NCBI RefSeq assembly: GCF_024436065.1
Contig: NZ_JANFNS010000001.1
Location: 1,155,774 to 1,219,773 of the forward strand
Direction: 5' to 3'
Source of the DNA: Saccharibacillus sp. JS10
Lineage (GTDB): Bacteria > Bacillota > Bacilli > Paenibacillales > Paenibacillaceae
Length of the DNA stretch: 64,000 bases
Below the pieces are notes generated by a model, which saw nothing but the letters and a program-made list of their open reading frames with translations, made no database searches and was not told where the DNA came from. Numbering within the stretch: the first letter of the stretch is position 1; each line of letters begins with the position of its first letter. Of the stretch, positions 7,522-15,077 are shown piece after piece. A program made the translations under genes and the position numbers.

Positions 7522-9870
7522 TTATACCGTGAATTTCGAGATCGATTCTTTTAATTCGCTCGAAACATTGCTTAATTTAGTCGACAATTCAACCAAGCGT
7601 ACACCGACATTTTGCTGCTCGCTACTGAGGGAAGCCACTTCTTGCGACGTTGCAGAAGACTCTTCGGCAACCGCGCTGACACTTGTCATCGCTTCAGCCA
7701 TTGTTTTTTGCGCTTGACCCAGTTCCCCGATCGAAGTCGTTACGCCTTGAAGTTTACCGGAGAACAATTCCATCTGCGTCTGAACCGAATCGAAGATGCC
7801 CGTTGTTTGTTTAACCGCTTGAACTTGTTCTTGGAACATTGGATAGACGGTCGACAATGTGCGCACCGTTTCATCCATTTCAGATTGAATATTATCCGTA
7901 ATCTCTCCAACCATATCGATCGATTCGCGTGAACGATTAGCAAGCTGACGGATTTCTCCGGCAACGACCATAAATCCTTGACCTGCTGCGCCTGCTCGAG
8001 CCGCTTCGATCGCTGCGTTCAGCGACAAGATATTCGTTTGCTTCGTAATATCTTGCATCGCATTCAGCACTTTCATAACCGAAGATGTACTTTCTTTCAA
8101 CGCATCTACTCTTGTTACCAGTGAGCGCACCATATCTTCCGTGCTGCCTGTTTGCGTCAGCAGCTTGTCGAGATGCACGGTACCTTCGCGGCTTGCAGTC
8201 TGTACCTGACGTGCAGAACTGTCCATCTCGCGGTTGGCAACGACTACATTTTCCATACGTTCGCCAATTTGCTCCGTCAGCTCGGTACTTTTCTCCGCTT
8301 CTTGCGCCAGACTGGAAGCTCCATTTGCGATTTCTTCCGTTGCTGTCGCAATCTCGCGTGCAGAAGTTGCCGTCTGTTTAGACGCTTGCTCTAATTCGTC
8401 TGCTGTATCCAAAACTTGCTGCGCCGTATCCGTCGTCTGACGAATCAAATCCGTAATCCGATCCATCATTCGGTTAAATGCACTTGCAAGCTCTCCGATC
8501 TCGTCTTTGGACTGATAATCCGTTCGTACGCTCAGATTGCCTGTCGCACCTTCTTGCATCAGACCTTTTAGCTGAGCCAATGGACGCCCGATCATACGAA
8601 CCATCCATACTCCGATTGCTACAGCGACTACTACAGCTACGGCAATAAAGATCACAATCAGAATTAAAATACCGACTGCGCCTTCAAGCAATACTTGCAT
8701 CGGAACCGTACCGATCAATTTCCAGCCGGATGTTTCCATCGTGTTGTACGCTGCCAATACTTTAATATCGAACTGCTTCGCTTCAAACTTGCCGCTGGTT
8801 CCTAAATTTTCTTGTTCGAATACATAAGTGCTCGGTTGACCCGCCGAACCGGTTACTCCGGAAGCTACGTTTGTTCCATCCGCTGATACCAACTCGATAT
8901 GACTGCCTTCTCCGAAAGTGACCGATTTCAGTTGGTCTTCCAATGTCTTCACATCAAGTTGTACGCCGATTACGAACTTCTCGCCACTACCATTTGTCGT
9001 CGACATGATTCGAACCAAGCTATAACTGTTTTTTATCGCATCAGTAGGTAGCCACAATACGTTATTTTTTCCTTCAAGCAATTCTTTGTACCATGCTTCA
9101 GTCCGCACTTCTTCTGCTGTAGGCAATTGATTGCCTGCTGTGAAGAAATGATTCGTTGTTTCGTCCGTCGATAAGAAATACACCGATTGCAACCCGCTCG
9201 TTACGTTCACTTGATTGCTAAGTGAATCGTTGATTTGGCGAATCGCTTGAAAACGTTCAAAATCTGAAGTGGAACGCTGCATATTGTTGATCGCATCTTG
9301 AACTTCAGGATTAAAGAAAATCTGGGTCGATGTATCCATATAACGCTGCAAAATAATATCTAGCTTTTGCGACGTCTGAATCACGGTTTGTTCGTTTGCG
9401 GCTGCCGCATTATCTTTGATCGTATTGCGTGCTTTGACATAAGACATAATGCCAAGTAGTGATACGAATAAAACCATACTCGCCAAAAAGATAAAGAACA
9501 AACGGATTCCAACTGACTTGCGAGGATCGATAGCACGCCAATTTTTCACTAAACCGATCGTCGAATTTTTCAAGTTTCCAGTGAAACGTTTCGAACGATT
9601 AGGTTTATTGTTTTTTTTGCGTGTTAAAGAGGTTAGCATTTTACGAGTTTTTGTCTTTAAAGCGTTATCATTTTTAGAAATGCCAATAGAACTATTTTCT
9701 GTATCTACCGGTACCTGATTTAATGACTCTTCTTTAAGCTCGCTCAATTTTTTAGGTCTTTTTTCTTTTCTCAGCAATTTCAGCGAAGGCTTCCCTTTTC
9801 CTTCACGTTGAGTGCTTTTTGGCTTCACTACAGGATTTTCTCCGTTGCTTCCGCCTTTTTTTCTCATCAT
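7522..9870 (-). CDS. Methyl-accepting chemotaxis protein with long cytoplasmic N-terminus
   Basis: A transmembrane chemoreceptor of about 780 residues. Counted from the longest frame (GTG 9885), residues 1-125 are a Lys/Arg- and Ser-rich cytoplasmic extension, 129-150 are the first membrane helix, 150-395 an extracellular dCache-like sensor, 403-428 the second helix, 428-480 a HAMP linker and 500-787 the signalling coiled coil. Its tip contains the conserved [16 protein letters not shown], which binds CheA and CheW. The sensor ligand is unknown. The extension is unusual, as most receptors begin a few residues before the first helix. The start is uncertain: GTG 9885, ATG 9876 and ATG 9870 are in frame, and GGTGGGG is spaced best for 9870. 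No chemotaxis genes are adjacent. Confidence 0.88.
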   Translation of the reverse strand: MMRKKGGSNGENPVVKPKSTQREGKGKPSLKLLRKEKRPKKLSELKEESLNQVPVDTENSSIGISKNDNALKTKTRKMLTSLTRKKNNKPNRSKRFTGNLKNSTIGLVKNWRAIDPRKSVGIRLFFIFLASMVLFVSLLGIMSYVKARNTIKDNAAAANEQTVIQTSQKLDIILQRYMDTSTQIFFNPEVQDAINNMQRSTSDFERFQAIRQINDSLSNQVNVTSGLQSVYFLSTDETTNHFFTAGNQLPTAEEVRTEAWYKELLEGKNNVLWLPTDAIKNSYSLVRIMSTTNGSGEKFVIGVQLDVKTLEDQLKSVTFGEGSHIELVSADGTNVASGVTGSAGQPSTYVFEQENLGTSGKFEAKQFDIKVLAAYNTMETSGWKLIGTVPMQVLLEGAVGILILIVIFIAVAVVVAVAIGVWMVRMIGRPLAQLKGLMQEGATGNLSVRTDYQSKDEIGELASAFNRMMDRITDLIRQTTDTAQQVLDTADELEQASKQTATSAREIATATEEIANGASSLAQEAEKSTELTEQIGERMENVVVANREMDSSARQVQTASREGTVHLDKLLTQTGSTEDMVRSLVTRVDALKESTSSVMKVLNAMQDITKQTNILSLNAAIEAARAGAAGQGFMVVAGEIRQLANRSRESIDMVGEITDNIQSEMDETVRTLSTVYPMFQEQVQAVKQTTGIFDSVQTQMELFSGKLQGVTTSIGELGQAQKTMAEAMTSVSAVAEESSATSQEVASLSSEQQNVGVRLVELSTKLSNVSSELKESISKFTV

Positions 9871-10064
9871 ACCCATATTCCCCACCCGCCAGTCAGTTAG
9901 AATCAGCGCTGCAACACCGGAGTTGAGAATGAAATGGATCTACCTATGTACCTACTCTCTACTCTAAAAGTCCCGGATTACAAAATGCTGGTTACCCTTA
10001 TTATCGGTCTTAGCAAGCAAATTGCAAAGGAAAATATACATTTTTTCGAAAAAAGTTAATATAA

Positions 10065-10103
10065 AATAAAAACCCTCCAAATCTATCAAAGATTTGAAGG
10101 GTT
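10065..10103 (-). terminator. Intrinsic terminator of the ireB-yrrO operon
   Basis: On the minus strand AACCCTTCAAATCT pairs with AGATTTGGAGGGTT around five bases, followed by a T-rich tract. It lies about 50 bases after the last stop codon of the operon. The rest of the gap up to the chemoreceptor start shows nothing firm. Confidence 0.85.
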
Positions 10104-10150
10104 TTGGAAGTAATCTAATCAAACTGTGACATCAATCATTCATTTGTTAC

Positions 10151-11464
10151 TTACTTTTTAATATTCTTTTTACGCATCATATCAAAATACCGTAGAGGTT
10201 GGTCAACTTTTATTTTCACGCGTTGCATCGGATGACGAGCCGCGTCTAATTCTTGACCTTCTTCATCCCAGATTGTACCGACAACTTGTTTGAAGAACGT
10301 CTCATTGGGGCCGAAAAATTCAATCTCGGTACCGGGTTTGAAATGATTGCGCTGCTGAATCGTTGCGATCCCTGTAGCTTCGTCGTAATCCAGTACAAGC
10401 CCTGCAAAATCGTACGGAACGGCTTTTTCTTCCGGTTCGTAAATATGATCTTCGTGATCCGGCGTATCGTAGAAAAATCCTGTGTTCAGCGGACGATTTG
10501 CCGCTTTGTTCAATTCTTCGATCCATTCCGGCTTCAATACATATCCTTCAGGATCAGCCATATAAGAATCGATCGCTTGACGATACACATTCACGACAGT
10601 CGCGACATAATGAATCGACTTCATACGTCCTTCGACTTTAAAACTATCAATGCCTACTTCGATCAAGTCCGGGATCGAACCGAGCATGCACAAATCTTTT
10701 GATCCCATTGTAAACGAATTATCGTCGGCTTGGAAGAGCGGCTGATCGCCGTTTTGATCTTGTTGTTGTTCTTCGGATACCCATTGCCCGGTTGGAGACG
10801 AATTTTCGAACAAATCGTATTTCCAACGGCAAGATTGGCAGCAGCCTCCGCGATTGGAATCCCGATCGGTAAAGTGGTTCGATAATACGCAGCGACCGGA
10901 ATACGACGAACACATCGCGCCGTGTACAAACGATTCGATTTCGATGTCTACGTTTTTTTTGATTTCTGCAATTTCTTCGAGACTGGTTTCCCGTCCAAGT
11001 ACAACGCGCGGCAGCCCTTCTTCTTTCCAGAATTGTACCGCTTGCCAGTTCAATGTCGACTGCTGCGTACTCAAATGAACTTCGATTAACGGCGCTGCTG
11101 TTTTGGCTGTCTCGACAATAATCGGATCGGCGGTAATAATCGCTGCGATGCCGGCTTCTTGCAGATTACGCAAATAATTAGCAATCCCGTCTAAATCTTC
11201 TTCGTGCGCGTAGATATTAGTCGCGACAAATACTTTTGCCCCATACTTTTTGGCGAACTCCACGCCTTCTTTCATTTCTTCGAAACTAAAATTGTCTGCG
11301 TTCGAACGCAGGCCGTAAGATTGTCCCCCGATATATACCGCATCTGCGCCATAATGCACAGCGAATTTTAATTTTTCCAAATTACCGGCAGGCGCCAGTA
11401 GCTCGGGTTTGTCTAACCGATACCTTTTCCCGATATGCTGTGGTTTAGCTTGCGTCATTTCCAC
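10151..11464 (-). CDS. yrrO: Peptidase U32-family tRNA hydroxylation protein (YrrO/TrhP-like)
   Basis: A 437-residue U32-family protein. Despite the peptidase name, its relatives YegQ/TrhP of E. coli and YrrO of B. subtilis are needed for 5-hydroxyuridine at the tRNA wobble position, with prephenate as oxygen donor and an iron-sulfur cluster. The signature ESFVHGAMC...SGRC is present, followed by GGCCQSC, which supplies further Cys residues for a cluster. The N-terminal barrel begins LLAPAGNLEKLKFAVHYGA as expected. It starts at GTG 11464 after GGAAGGGGA and follows the shorter U32 gene by 21 bases, as in the B. subtilis yrrN-yrrO pair. Function is inferred from family and synteny. Confidence 0.85.
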   Translation of the reverse strand: MEMTQAKPQHIGKRYRLDKPELLAPAGNLEKLKFAVHYGADAVYIGGQSYGLRSNADNFSFEEMKEGVEFAKKYGAKVFVATNIYAHEEDLDGIANYLRNLQEAGIAAIITADPIIVETAKTAAPLIEVHLSTQQSTLNWQAVQFWKEEGLPRVVLGRETSLEEIAEIKKNVDIEIESFVHGAMCSSYSGRCVLSNHFTDRDSNRGGCCQSCRWKYDLFENSSPTGQWVSEEQQQDQNGDQPLFQADDNSFTMGSKDLCMLGSIPDLIEVGIDSFKVEGRMKSIHYVATVVNVYRQAIDSYMADPEGYVLKPEWIEELNKAANRPLNTGFFYDTPDHEDHIYEPEEKAVPYDFAGLVLDYDEATGIATIQQRNHFKPGTEIEFFGPNETFFKQVVGTIWDEEGQELDAARHPMQRVKIKVDQPLRYFDMMRKKNIKK

Positions 11465-11485
11465 GATACAGTCCCCTTCCCTTGC

Positions 11486-12418
11486 TTAATACACTTGTTC
11501 TTTATAGAAAAATCCAAACGACAATTCGCGGCGCGGATCTTGCAACTCCCGAATCTCATCCAACCAAGCTTCATCGAACGCGTACCCTTCTGGATCTGCG
11601 ATAAAAGTATCGATCGCTGTGCGATAAGCTTTGGCTGCCGCTACGTTATAAGCCGTGCTTTTCAAAATACTTTCGATTTTAAAACTTTGCACGCCAGCTT
11701 CCATCATGAGATGCAAATCTTCCAAAATACAAATATCGCCGGAACTCATAATATGCGTACCGTTCGAATCTTCGTAGATAGGAAATAATTCGTCACGGCG
11801 CTCCGCTTCGATCAGATATAATCCACGATCAAGCCCAACCCGGTCATCTTCAACAGGTCGGCCTTGATTTGCCATATAGCTATGCACCAGACTGCGCTTG
11901 GAATGATAAATATTTGTCATCCCGTGTACTTGTACTTGAGCTTCTACATCCAGATGCGGCATCATGCCTGTGATTTCGTCCATATTCAGTTCACGTGCGA
12001 GTACAACCCGCGTAGCGCCGCGTTTTCCCCAATAGTTCGCTGTTCCATGATTGGTTGAAGTCATTTCGGCATTCCAATGCAGAGGCAAGTTCGGCAAAAT
12101 ACGGCGTGCTTGCATCAAGACCGAAGGATCGCCAAATTCAATGCCATCGACTCCAATCTCATGCATCTGTTCCAAATAACCCGGTAAAGAAGGCAAGACT
12201 TCATTATCCATCAAATTATTGACGCAGACATAAATTTTAATGTCTTGCGGATGCGCAAAAGCTACCGCTTCCGCAATCATCTCCGGTGTAAATTCGCCCG
12301 GCAGTCGCATCCCAAACTTTTCTTCTCCCAATAAAAAAGCGTCACATCCGGCTTGCGCCAATGCTTTTAACTCATCTAGTGTGCTGCACGTTGCCAATAA
12401 CTCGGGCTTGTACCCCAT
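11486..12418 (-). CDS. yrrN: Peptidase U32-family protein lacking the Cys cluster (YrrN-like)
   Basis: A 310-residue paralogue of the downstream gene. It has the same barrel fold, but the signature region reads VQVHGMTNIYHSKRSLVHSY: the Cys residues that would bind a metal cluster are absent. This is how B. subtilis YrrN differs from YrrO; both take part in tRNA wobble-uridine hydroxylation there, perhaps as a complex, with this subunit non-catalytic. ATG 12418 follows AAGGGGG at eight bases. It lies 30 bases after mltG; the methyltransferase gene yrrM (trmR), which sits here in B. subtilis, is missing. Confidence 0.85.
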   Translation of the reverse strand: MGYKPELLATCSTLDELKALAQAGCDAFLLGEEKFGMRLPGEFTPEMIAEAVAFAHPQDIKIYVCVNNLMDNEVLPSLPGYLEQMHEIGVDGIEFGDPSVLMQARRILPNLPLHWNAEMTSTNHGTANYWGKRGATRVVLARELNMDEITGMMPHLDVEAQVQVHGMTNIYHSKRSLVHSYMANQGRPVEDDRVGLDRGLYLIEAERRDELFPIYEDSNGTHIMSSGDICILEDLHLMMEAGVQSFKIESILKSTAYNVAAAKAYRTAIDTFIADPEGYAFDEAWLDEIRELQDPRRELSFGFFYKEQVY

Positions 12419-12448
12419 AACGGCAACCCCCTTTTTTCTAAATCTGAA

Positions 12449-13522
12449 CTAATTGCCTTCTTTGCTTTTTTCAATATTTTGTTCATGCTCAGCAAAGGTC
12501 TTCGCAAATAAATGTTCGCCTGAGCCGTCTTTTTTCGTTACATAAAACAGATAATCCGAAGCTTCCGGTTGCAAAGCGGCTTCGATCGATTTCAGACTCG
12601 GCGCAGCAATCGGTCCCGGCGGCAGCCCTTCGTTTCGGTACGTATTGTAAGGGCTATCGATTTTCAAATCCGAATAAAGCAATCGTTCTTTTTGTTCGCC
12701 AAGTGCATACTGAACCGTAGCATCAATCTGAAGTCTCATCGAATCGTCCAAACGATTATAGATCACGCCTGCAATCAGCGGACGTTCCGAATCGACTACG
12801 GCTTCACGTTCGACCAAAGACGCAACGGTTAGCAATTCATGAACACTTAGCCCACGCTCTTTAAGCAGCTGATCAAAATTCGGAATGGATTGTAACTTGC
12901 GGGTCGTCTCTTGAACTAACCTACGAACAAGATCTTCTTCACTGGCATTCGCTACAAATTCATACGTATCCGGGAACAAATAACCTTCCAGCGCGTATTG
13001 AAGATCTTGACTGTCCGGAATCGGCGCCGGTAAATCTTCACTGAATTTTTGCGGCTCACGAGATAGTTGACGGATACTTTTGGCATCCCAGTTCCCTGCT
13101 TTTTCAAAACGTTCCGCAATCTGCTTAATCGTCAATCCTTCGGGGATTGTCACTTTCACCGACGCATTAGGATCTGCCGAATTCCCGTTACCATTCGGTT
13201 TCTGATTAAGTGCTGCTGTGATCGAAGCATAATCAGCGCCTGGCATCAACGCATGATTGCCTACTTGGAACGAACTGCCTTCATTCTCGATTCGCAAATA
13301 AACCTTGTATAAGAGCGCACTTCGGATCAATCCTTTTTCTTGCAATTGATCGGCGATGCCGGCTGTACCGATTCCTTCTTCCACTACAAAATCGACCGCT
13401 TGATCCGAACTTTCAACCGGACGCATCGATAGATAGATAAATGTTCCGACCGAAGCAATCAGCAAAATAAAAATGAGTACAAACAAAAAAGGAGCTTTCG
13501 ATCTTTTTTTCGTTCTGACCAC
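12449..13522 (-). CDS. mltG: Endolytic transglycosylase MltG
   Basis: About 357 residues: short basic tail, one membrane helix (PFLFVLIFILLIASVGTFIY), an outer LysM-like region and the YceG domain. The catalytic Glu lies in ASLVEREAVVDSERPLIAGV, and IDATVQYALG is the usual following motif. MltG cuts nascent peptidoglycan strands at the membrane and sets glycan length. An ATG at 13534 is in frame, but AAAGG touches it directly; the GTG at 13522 lies 12 bases after AAAGG and is preferred. The gene is in the operon ireB-ruvX-DUF1292 x2-mltG, an arrangement linking wall growth to a phosphoprotein regulator. Confidence 0.93.
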   Translation of the reverse strand: MVRTKKRSKAPFLFVLIFILLIASVGTFIYLSMRPVESSDQAVDFVVEEGIGTAGIADQLQEKGLIRSALLYKVYLRIENEGSSFQVGNHALMPGADYASITAALNQKPNGNGNSADPNASVKVTIPEGLTIKQIAERFEKAGNWDAKSIRQLSREPQKFSEDLPAPIPDSQDLQYALEGYLFPDTYEFVANASEEDLVRRLVQETTRKLQSIPNFDQLLKERGLSVHELLTVASLVEREAVVDSERPLIAGVIYNRLDDSMRLQIDATVQYALGEQKERLLYSDLKIDSPYNTYRNEGLPPGPIAAPSLKSIEAALQPEASDYLFYVTKKDGSGEHLFAKTFAEHEQNIEKSKEGN

Positions 13523-13580
13523 AATAGCGCACATCCTTTATTAGACTTCCGAATTCACTAAGTCATTATTTTTGCGCACG

Positions 13581-13608
13581 GCAAAACGGACCAGGATAAC
13601 CGGGTCCG
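13581..13608 (-). terminator. Weak hairpin before mltG, possible attenuator
   Basis: On the minus strand CGGACC and GGTCCG pair, with an inner CGG/CCT part, followed by TTTTG. It lies between the second DUF1292 gene and mltG, so it may reduce read-through rather than stop it. Confidence 0.45.
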
Positions 13609-13625
13609 CCTTGCTTCTTATTTCG

Positions 13626-13934
13626 TTAAATTTCTTCGGGGAAAGTCATTTCGTCGAACAATTCGGCTACATTTTCCCACTCGTCATCGTCGTCGATCGT
13701 TACCAATTGAACTTCGCCTGCTGAAGATGTCTCGATTTTGAGAATCTGAACATCGTCATCTTCTCCAGCATTTTCATTTTGAAGAACGGCGTAAGCACCA
13801 CCGCCAACTTCAAATTCTTTGACGATCCGGTAGGTTACCGATTCGGCGTTCTCATCGATCAATTCGACAAACAATCCGTATACCTGCTCCAGCTTGTTCG
13901 TATATACGACTTGACTTGCGGAAAATTCCGTCAT
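13626..13934 (-). CDS. DUF1292 family protein, copy 2
   Basis: A 102-residue, acidic, single-domain protein of the DUF1292 (YrzB-like) family, function unknown. The core pattern is present: VYGLFVELIDENAESVTYRIV, a glycine turn, then YAVLQNEN and VQILKIE, ending in a helix around EWENVAELFDEM. It lies five bases after the first DUF1292 gene and reads MTEFSASQVVYTNKLEQVYG at the start, behind GGGAGG. It has diverged considerably from its neighbour. Confidence 0.85.
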   Translation of the reverse strand: MTEFSASQVVYTNKLEQVYGLFVELIDENAESVTYRIVKEFEVGGGAYAVLQNENAGEDDDVQILKIETSSAGEVQLVTIDDDDEWENVAELFDEMTFPEEI

Positions 13935-13939
13935 CGTTT

Positions 13940-14239
13940 CTATTCCTCCCCATCCAGTTCAGCAACAAGTGTATTGAAAGTTTCTTCAACGATCTGCCAT
14001 TCAGCTTCGTCTTCAATGACATACAGCTTCAGATCGTCATCGTCTTCTTCGTAACGGAACGCATACACTTCGTCCGCTTCTTCATCTTCAGAATCCAAAG
14101 GAACGACCATCATGTATTTGCTGTCCGAACCGTCCACTTCGAATTTCATAATGACTTCAAAGCCTTCGTCTTGACCTTCTTCATCCGGAATATAAATAAT
14201 TTCCGGTTCTTCGCCTACCAGGTTAGGATCATTTGCCAT
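13940..14239 (-). CDS. DUF1292 family protein, copy 1 (YrzB-like)
   Basis: A 99-residue, very acidic protein, the first of two tandem DUF1292 members. It has the same layout (FEVIMKFEVDG, MMVVPLDS, VYAFRYEE, LKLYVIEDEAEWQIVEETF). In B. subtilis a single yrzB gene sits between ruvX and mltG, so this copy is the positional match. Function unknown. ATG 14239 lies eight bases after GAAAGGG; a GTG at 14248 is in frame but overlaps that site. Confidence 0.88.
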   Translation of the reverse strand: MANDPNLVGEEPEIIYIPDEEGQDEGFEVIMKFEVDGSDSKYMMVVPLDSEDEEADEVYAFRYEEDDDDLKLYVIEDEAEWQIVEETFNTLVAELDGEE

Positions 14240-14252
14240 ACCAGTCACCCTT

Positions 14253-14672
14253 TCAATGTTTCGATTTCGAATCGAGATAATTTTGCAGAATCAGACCCGC
14301 CGCGATTTTGTCGACGACCTGCTTACGCTTTTTCCGGCTCACATCGGCTTCGAGCAGTGTTCGCTCAGCAGATACCGTTGTCAACCGTTCATCCCAAAGG
14401 TGAACAGGCAGACCCAACACTTCTCGTAGCGATTCAGCGAACTCGATACAAAGTTCGCCGCGAGGGCCGATGGTACCGTTCATGTTTTTCGGAAGACCGA
14501 CGACAACCTCTTCGACTTCGTTCGACTTCGCGAGTTCAACGATTCGCTCTAAATACGAATCGTTGCCTTCACGACGATGGATCACTTCAATGCCTTGTGC
14601 AGTCCAACCGAAAGCGTCGCTGACCGCAACGCCGATTCGGCGGTCTCCATAATCGAGACCCAGCAATTTCAT
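14253..14672 (-). CDS. ruvX: Holliday-junction resolvase-like RNase RuvX (YqgF)
   Basis: A 139-residue RNase H-fold protein. The acidic residues of GLDYGDRRIGVAVSD, the VVGLPKNMNGT strand, the WDERLTT motif and the late Asp before KIAAGLILQNYL are all present. The family acts as a nuclease in 16S rRNA 5'-end maturation and resolves junctions in vitro. It lies 12 bases after ireB and about 13 bases before the first DUF1292 start. ATG 14672 follows TAGGAG. Confidence 0.93.
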   Translation of the reverse strand: MKLLGLDYGDRRIGVAVSDAFGWTAQGIEVIHRREGNDSYLERIVELAKSNEVEEVVVGLPKNMNGTIGPRGELCIEFAESLREVLGLPVHLWDERLTTVSAERTLLEADVSRKKRKQVVDKIAAGLILQNYLDSKSKH

Positions 14673-14684
14673 AGTTACTATCTC

Positions 14685-14942
14685 CTATCGAAGCTTGGAC
14701 AAATAAGAACGAACCAGCTCTTCGATCAATTCATCGCGTTCTTTTTTCCGGATCAGGCTTCGCGCATTGTTATGTCTCGGGATGTAAGCCGGATCACCAG
14801 ACAACAAGTAGCCTACGATCTGATTGATCGGATTGTACTCCTTTTCCACAAGCGCGTCGTACACGGTCAGCAAAATTTCCTGTGCAGAAGTTTCTTCATC
14901 ACCTTGTACGTTGAACTTAACAGTTTTGTCCATGGAATCCAT
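14685..14942 (-). CDS. ireB: IreB-family regulatory phosphoprotein
   Basis: An 85-residue protein of the IreB (DUF965, YrzL) family. It carries [14 protein letters not shown] at the start and the conserved [18 protein letters not shown] and R-N-A-R-S-L-I helix. In Enterococcus the protein is phosphorylated on N-terminal Thr residues by the PASTA kinase IreK and tunes wall stress and cephalosporin resistance. The Thr of DKTVKF fits the phosphorylation region. The start at ATG 14942 has GAGGTG eight bases before it; the frame is open further up, but that stretch is a structured leader. First gene of its operon. Confidence 0.93.
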   Translation of the reverse strand: MDSMDKTVKFNVQGDEETSAQEILLTVYDALVEKEYNPINQIVGYLLSGDPAYIPRHNNARSLIRKKERDELIEELVRSYLSKLR

Positions 14943-14955
14943 AAGGATTACACCT

Positions 14956-14998
14956 CGCTTTACAAAGCGTCCGCATTTAAGCGGCATACTTCGATGCC
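14956..14998 (-). other. Three small hairpins in the ireB leader
   Basis: Reading leftward: GGCAT-loop-ATGCC (14998-14983), CCGC-TTAAAT-GCGG (14984-14971), then CGCTTT-GT-AAAGCG (14969-14956), which ends on the bases just before the Shine-Dalgarno GAGGTG. They are visible as sequence; any role is inference. Confidence 0.4.
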
Positions 14999-15017
14999 TT
15001 AATATTTAATCTTAATT

Positions 15018-15046
15018 ATCATATCACACTTTTAGCCGATCAAGAA
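15018..15046 (-). promoter_or_regulatory. Probable promoter of the ireB operon
   Basis: TTCTTG (15046-15041), 17 bases, TATGAT (15023-15018), in the 135-base gap between alaS and ireB. The -10 is good and the -35 weak. Confidence 0.4.
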
Positions 15047-15077
15047 ACGGACAATCTGGATACAATGTCGATCAAAA

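Noticed and set aside
10001..10008. ACCGATAA upstream of the chemoreceptor gene as a SigD -10
   Set aside because: One mismatch in the octamer and no TAAA-like -35 at 14-16 bases; too weak to call.
13916..14623. 235-codon plus-strand frame
   Set aside because: Antisense to the DUF1292 genes and ruvX; acidic genes give Phe-rich shadows.
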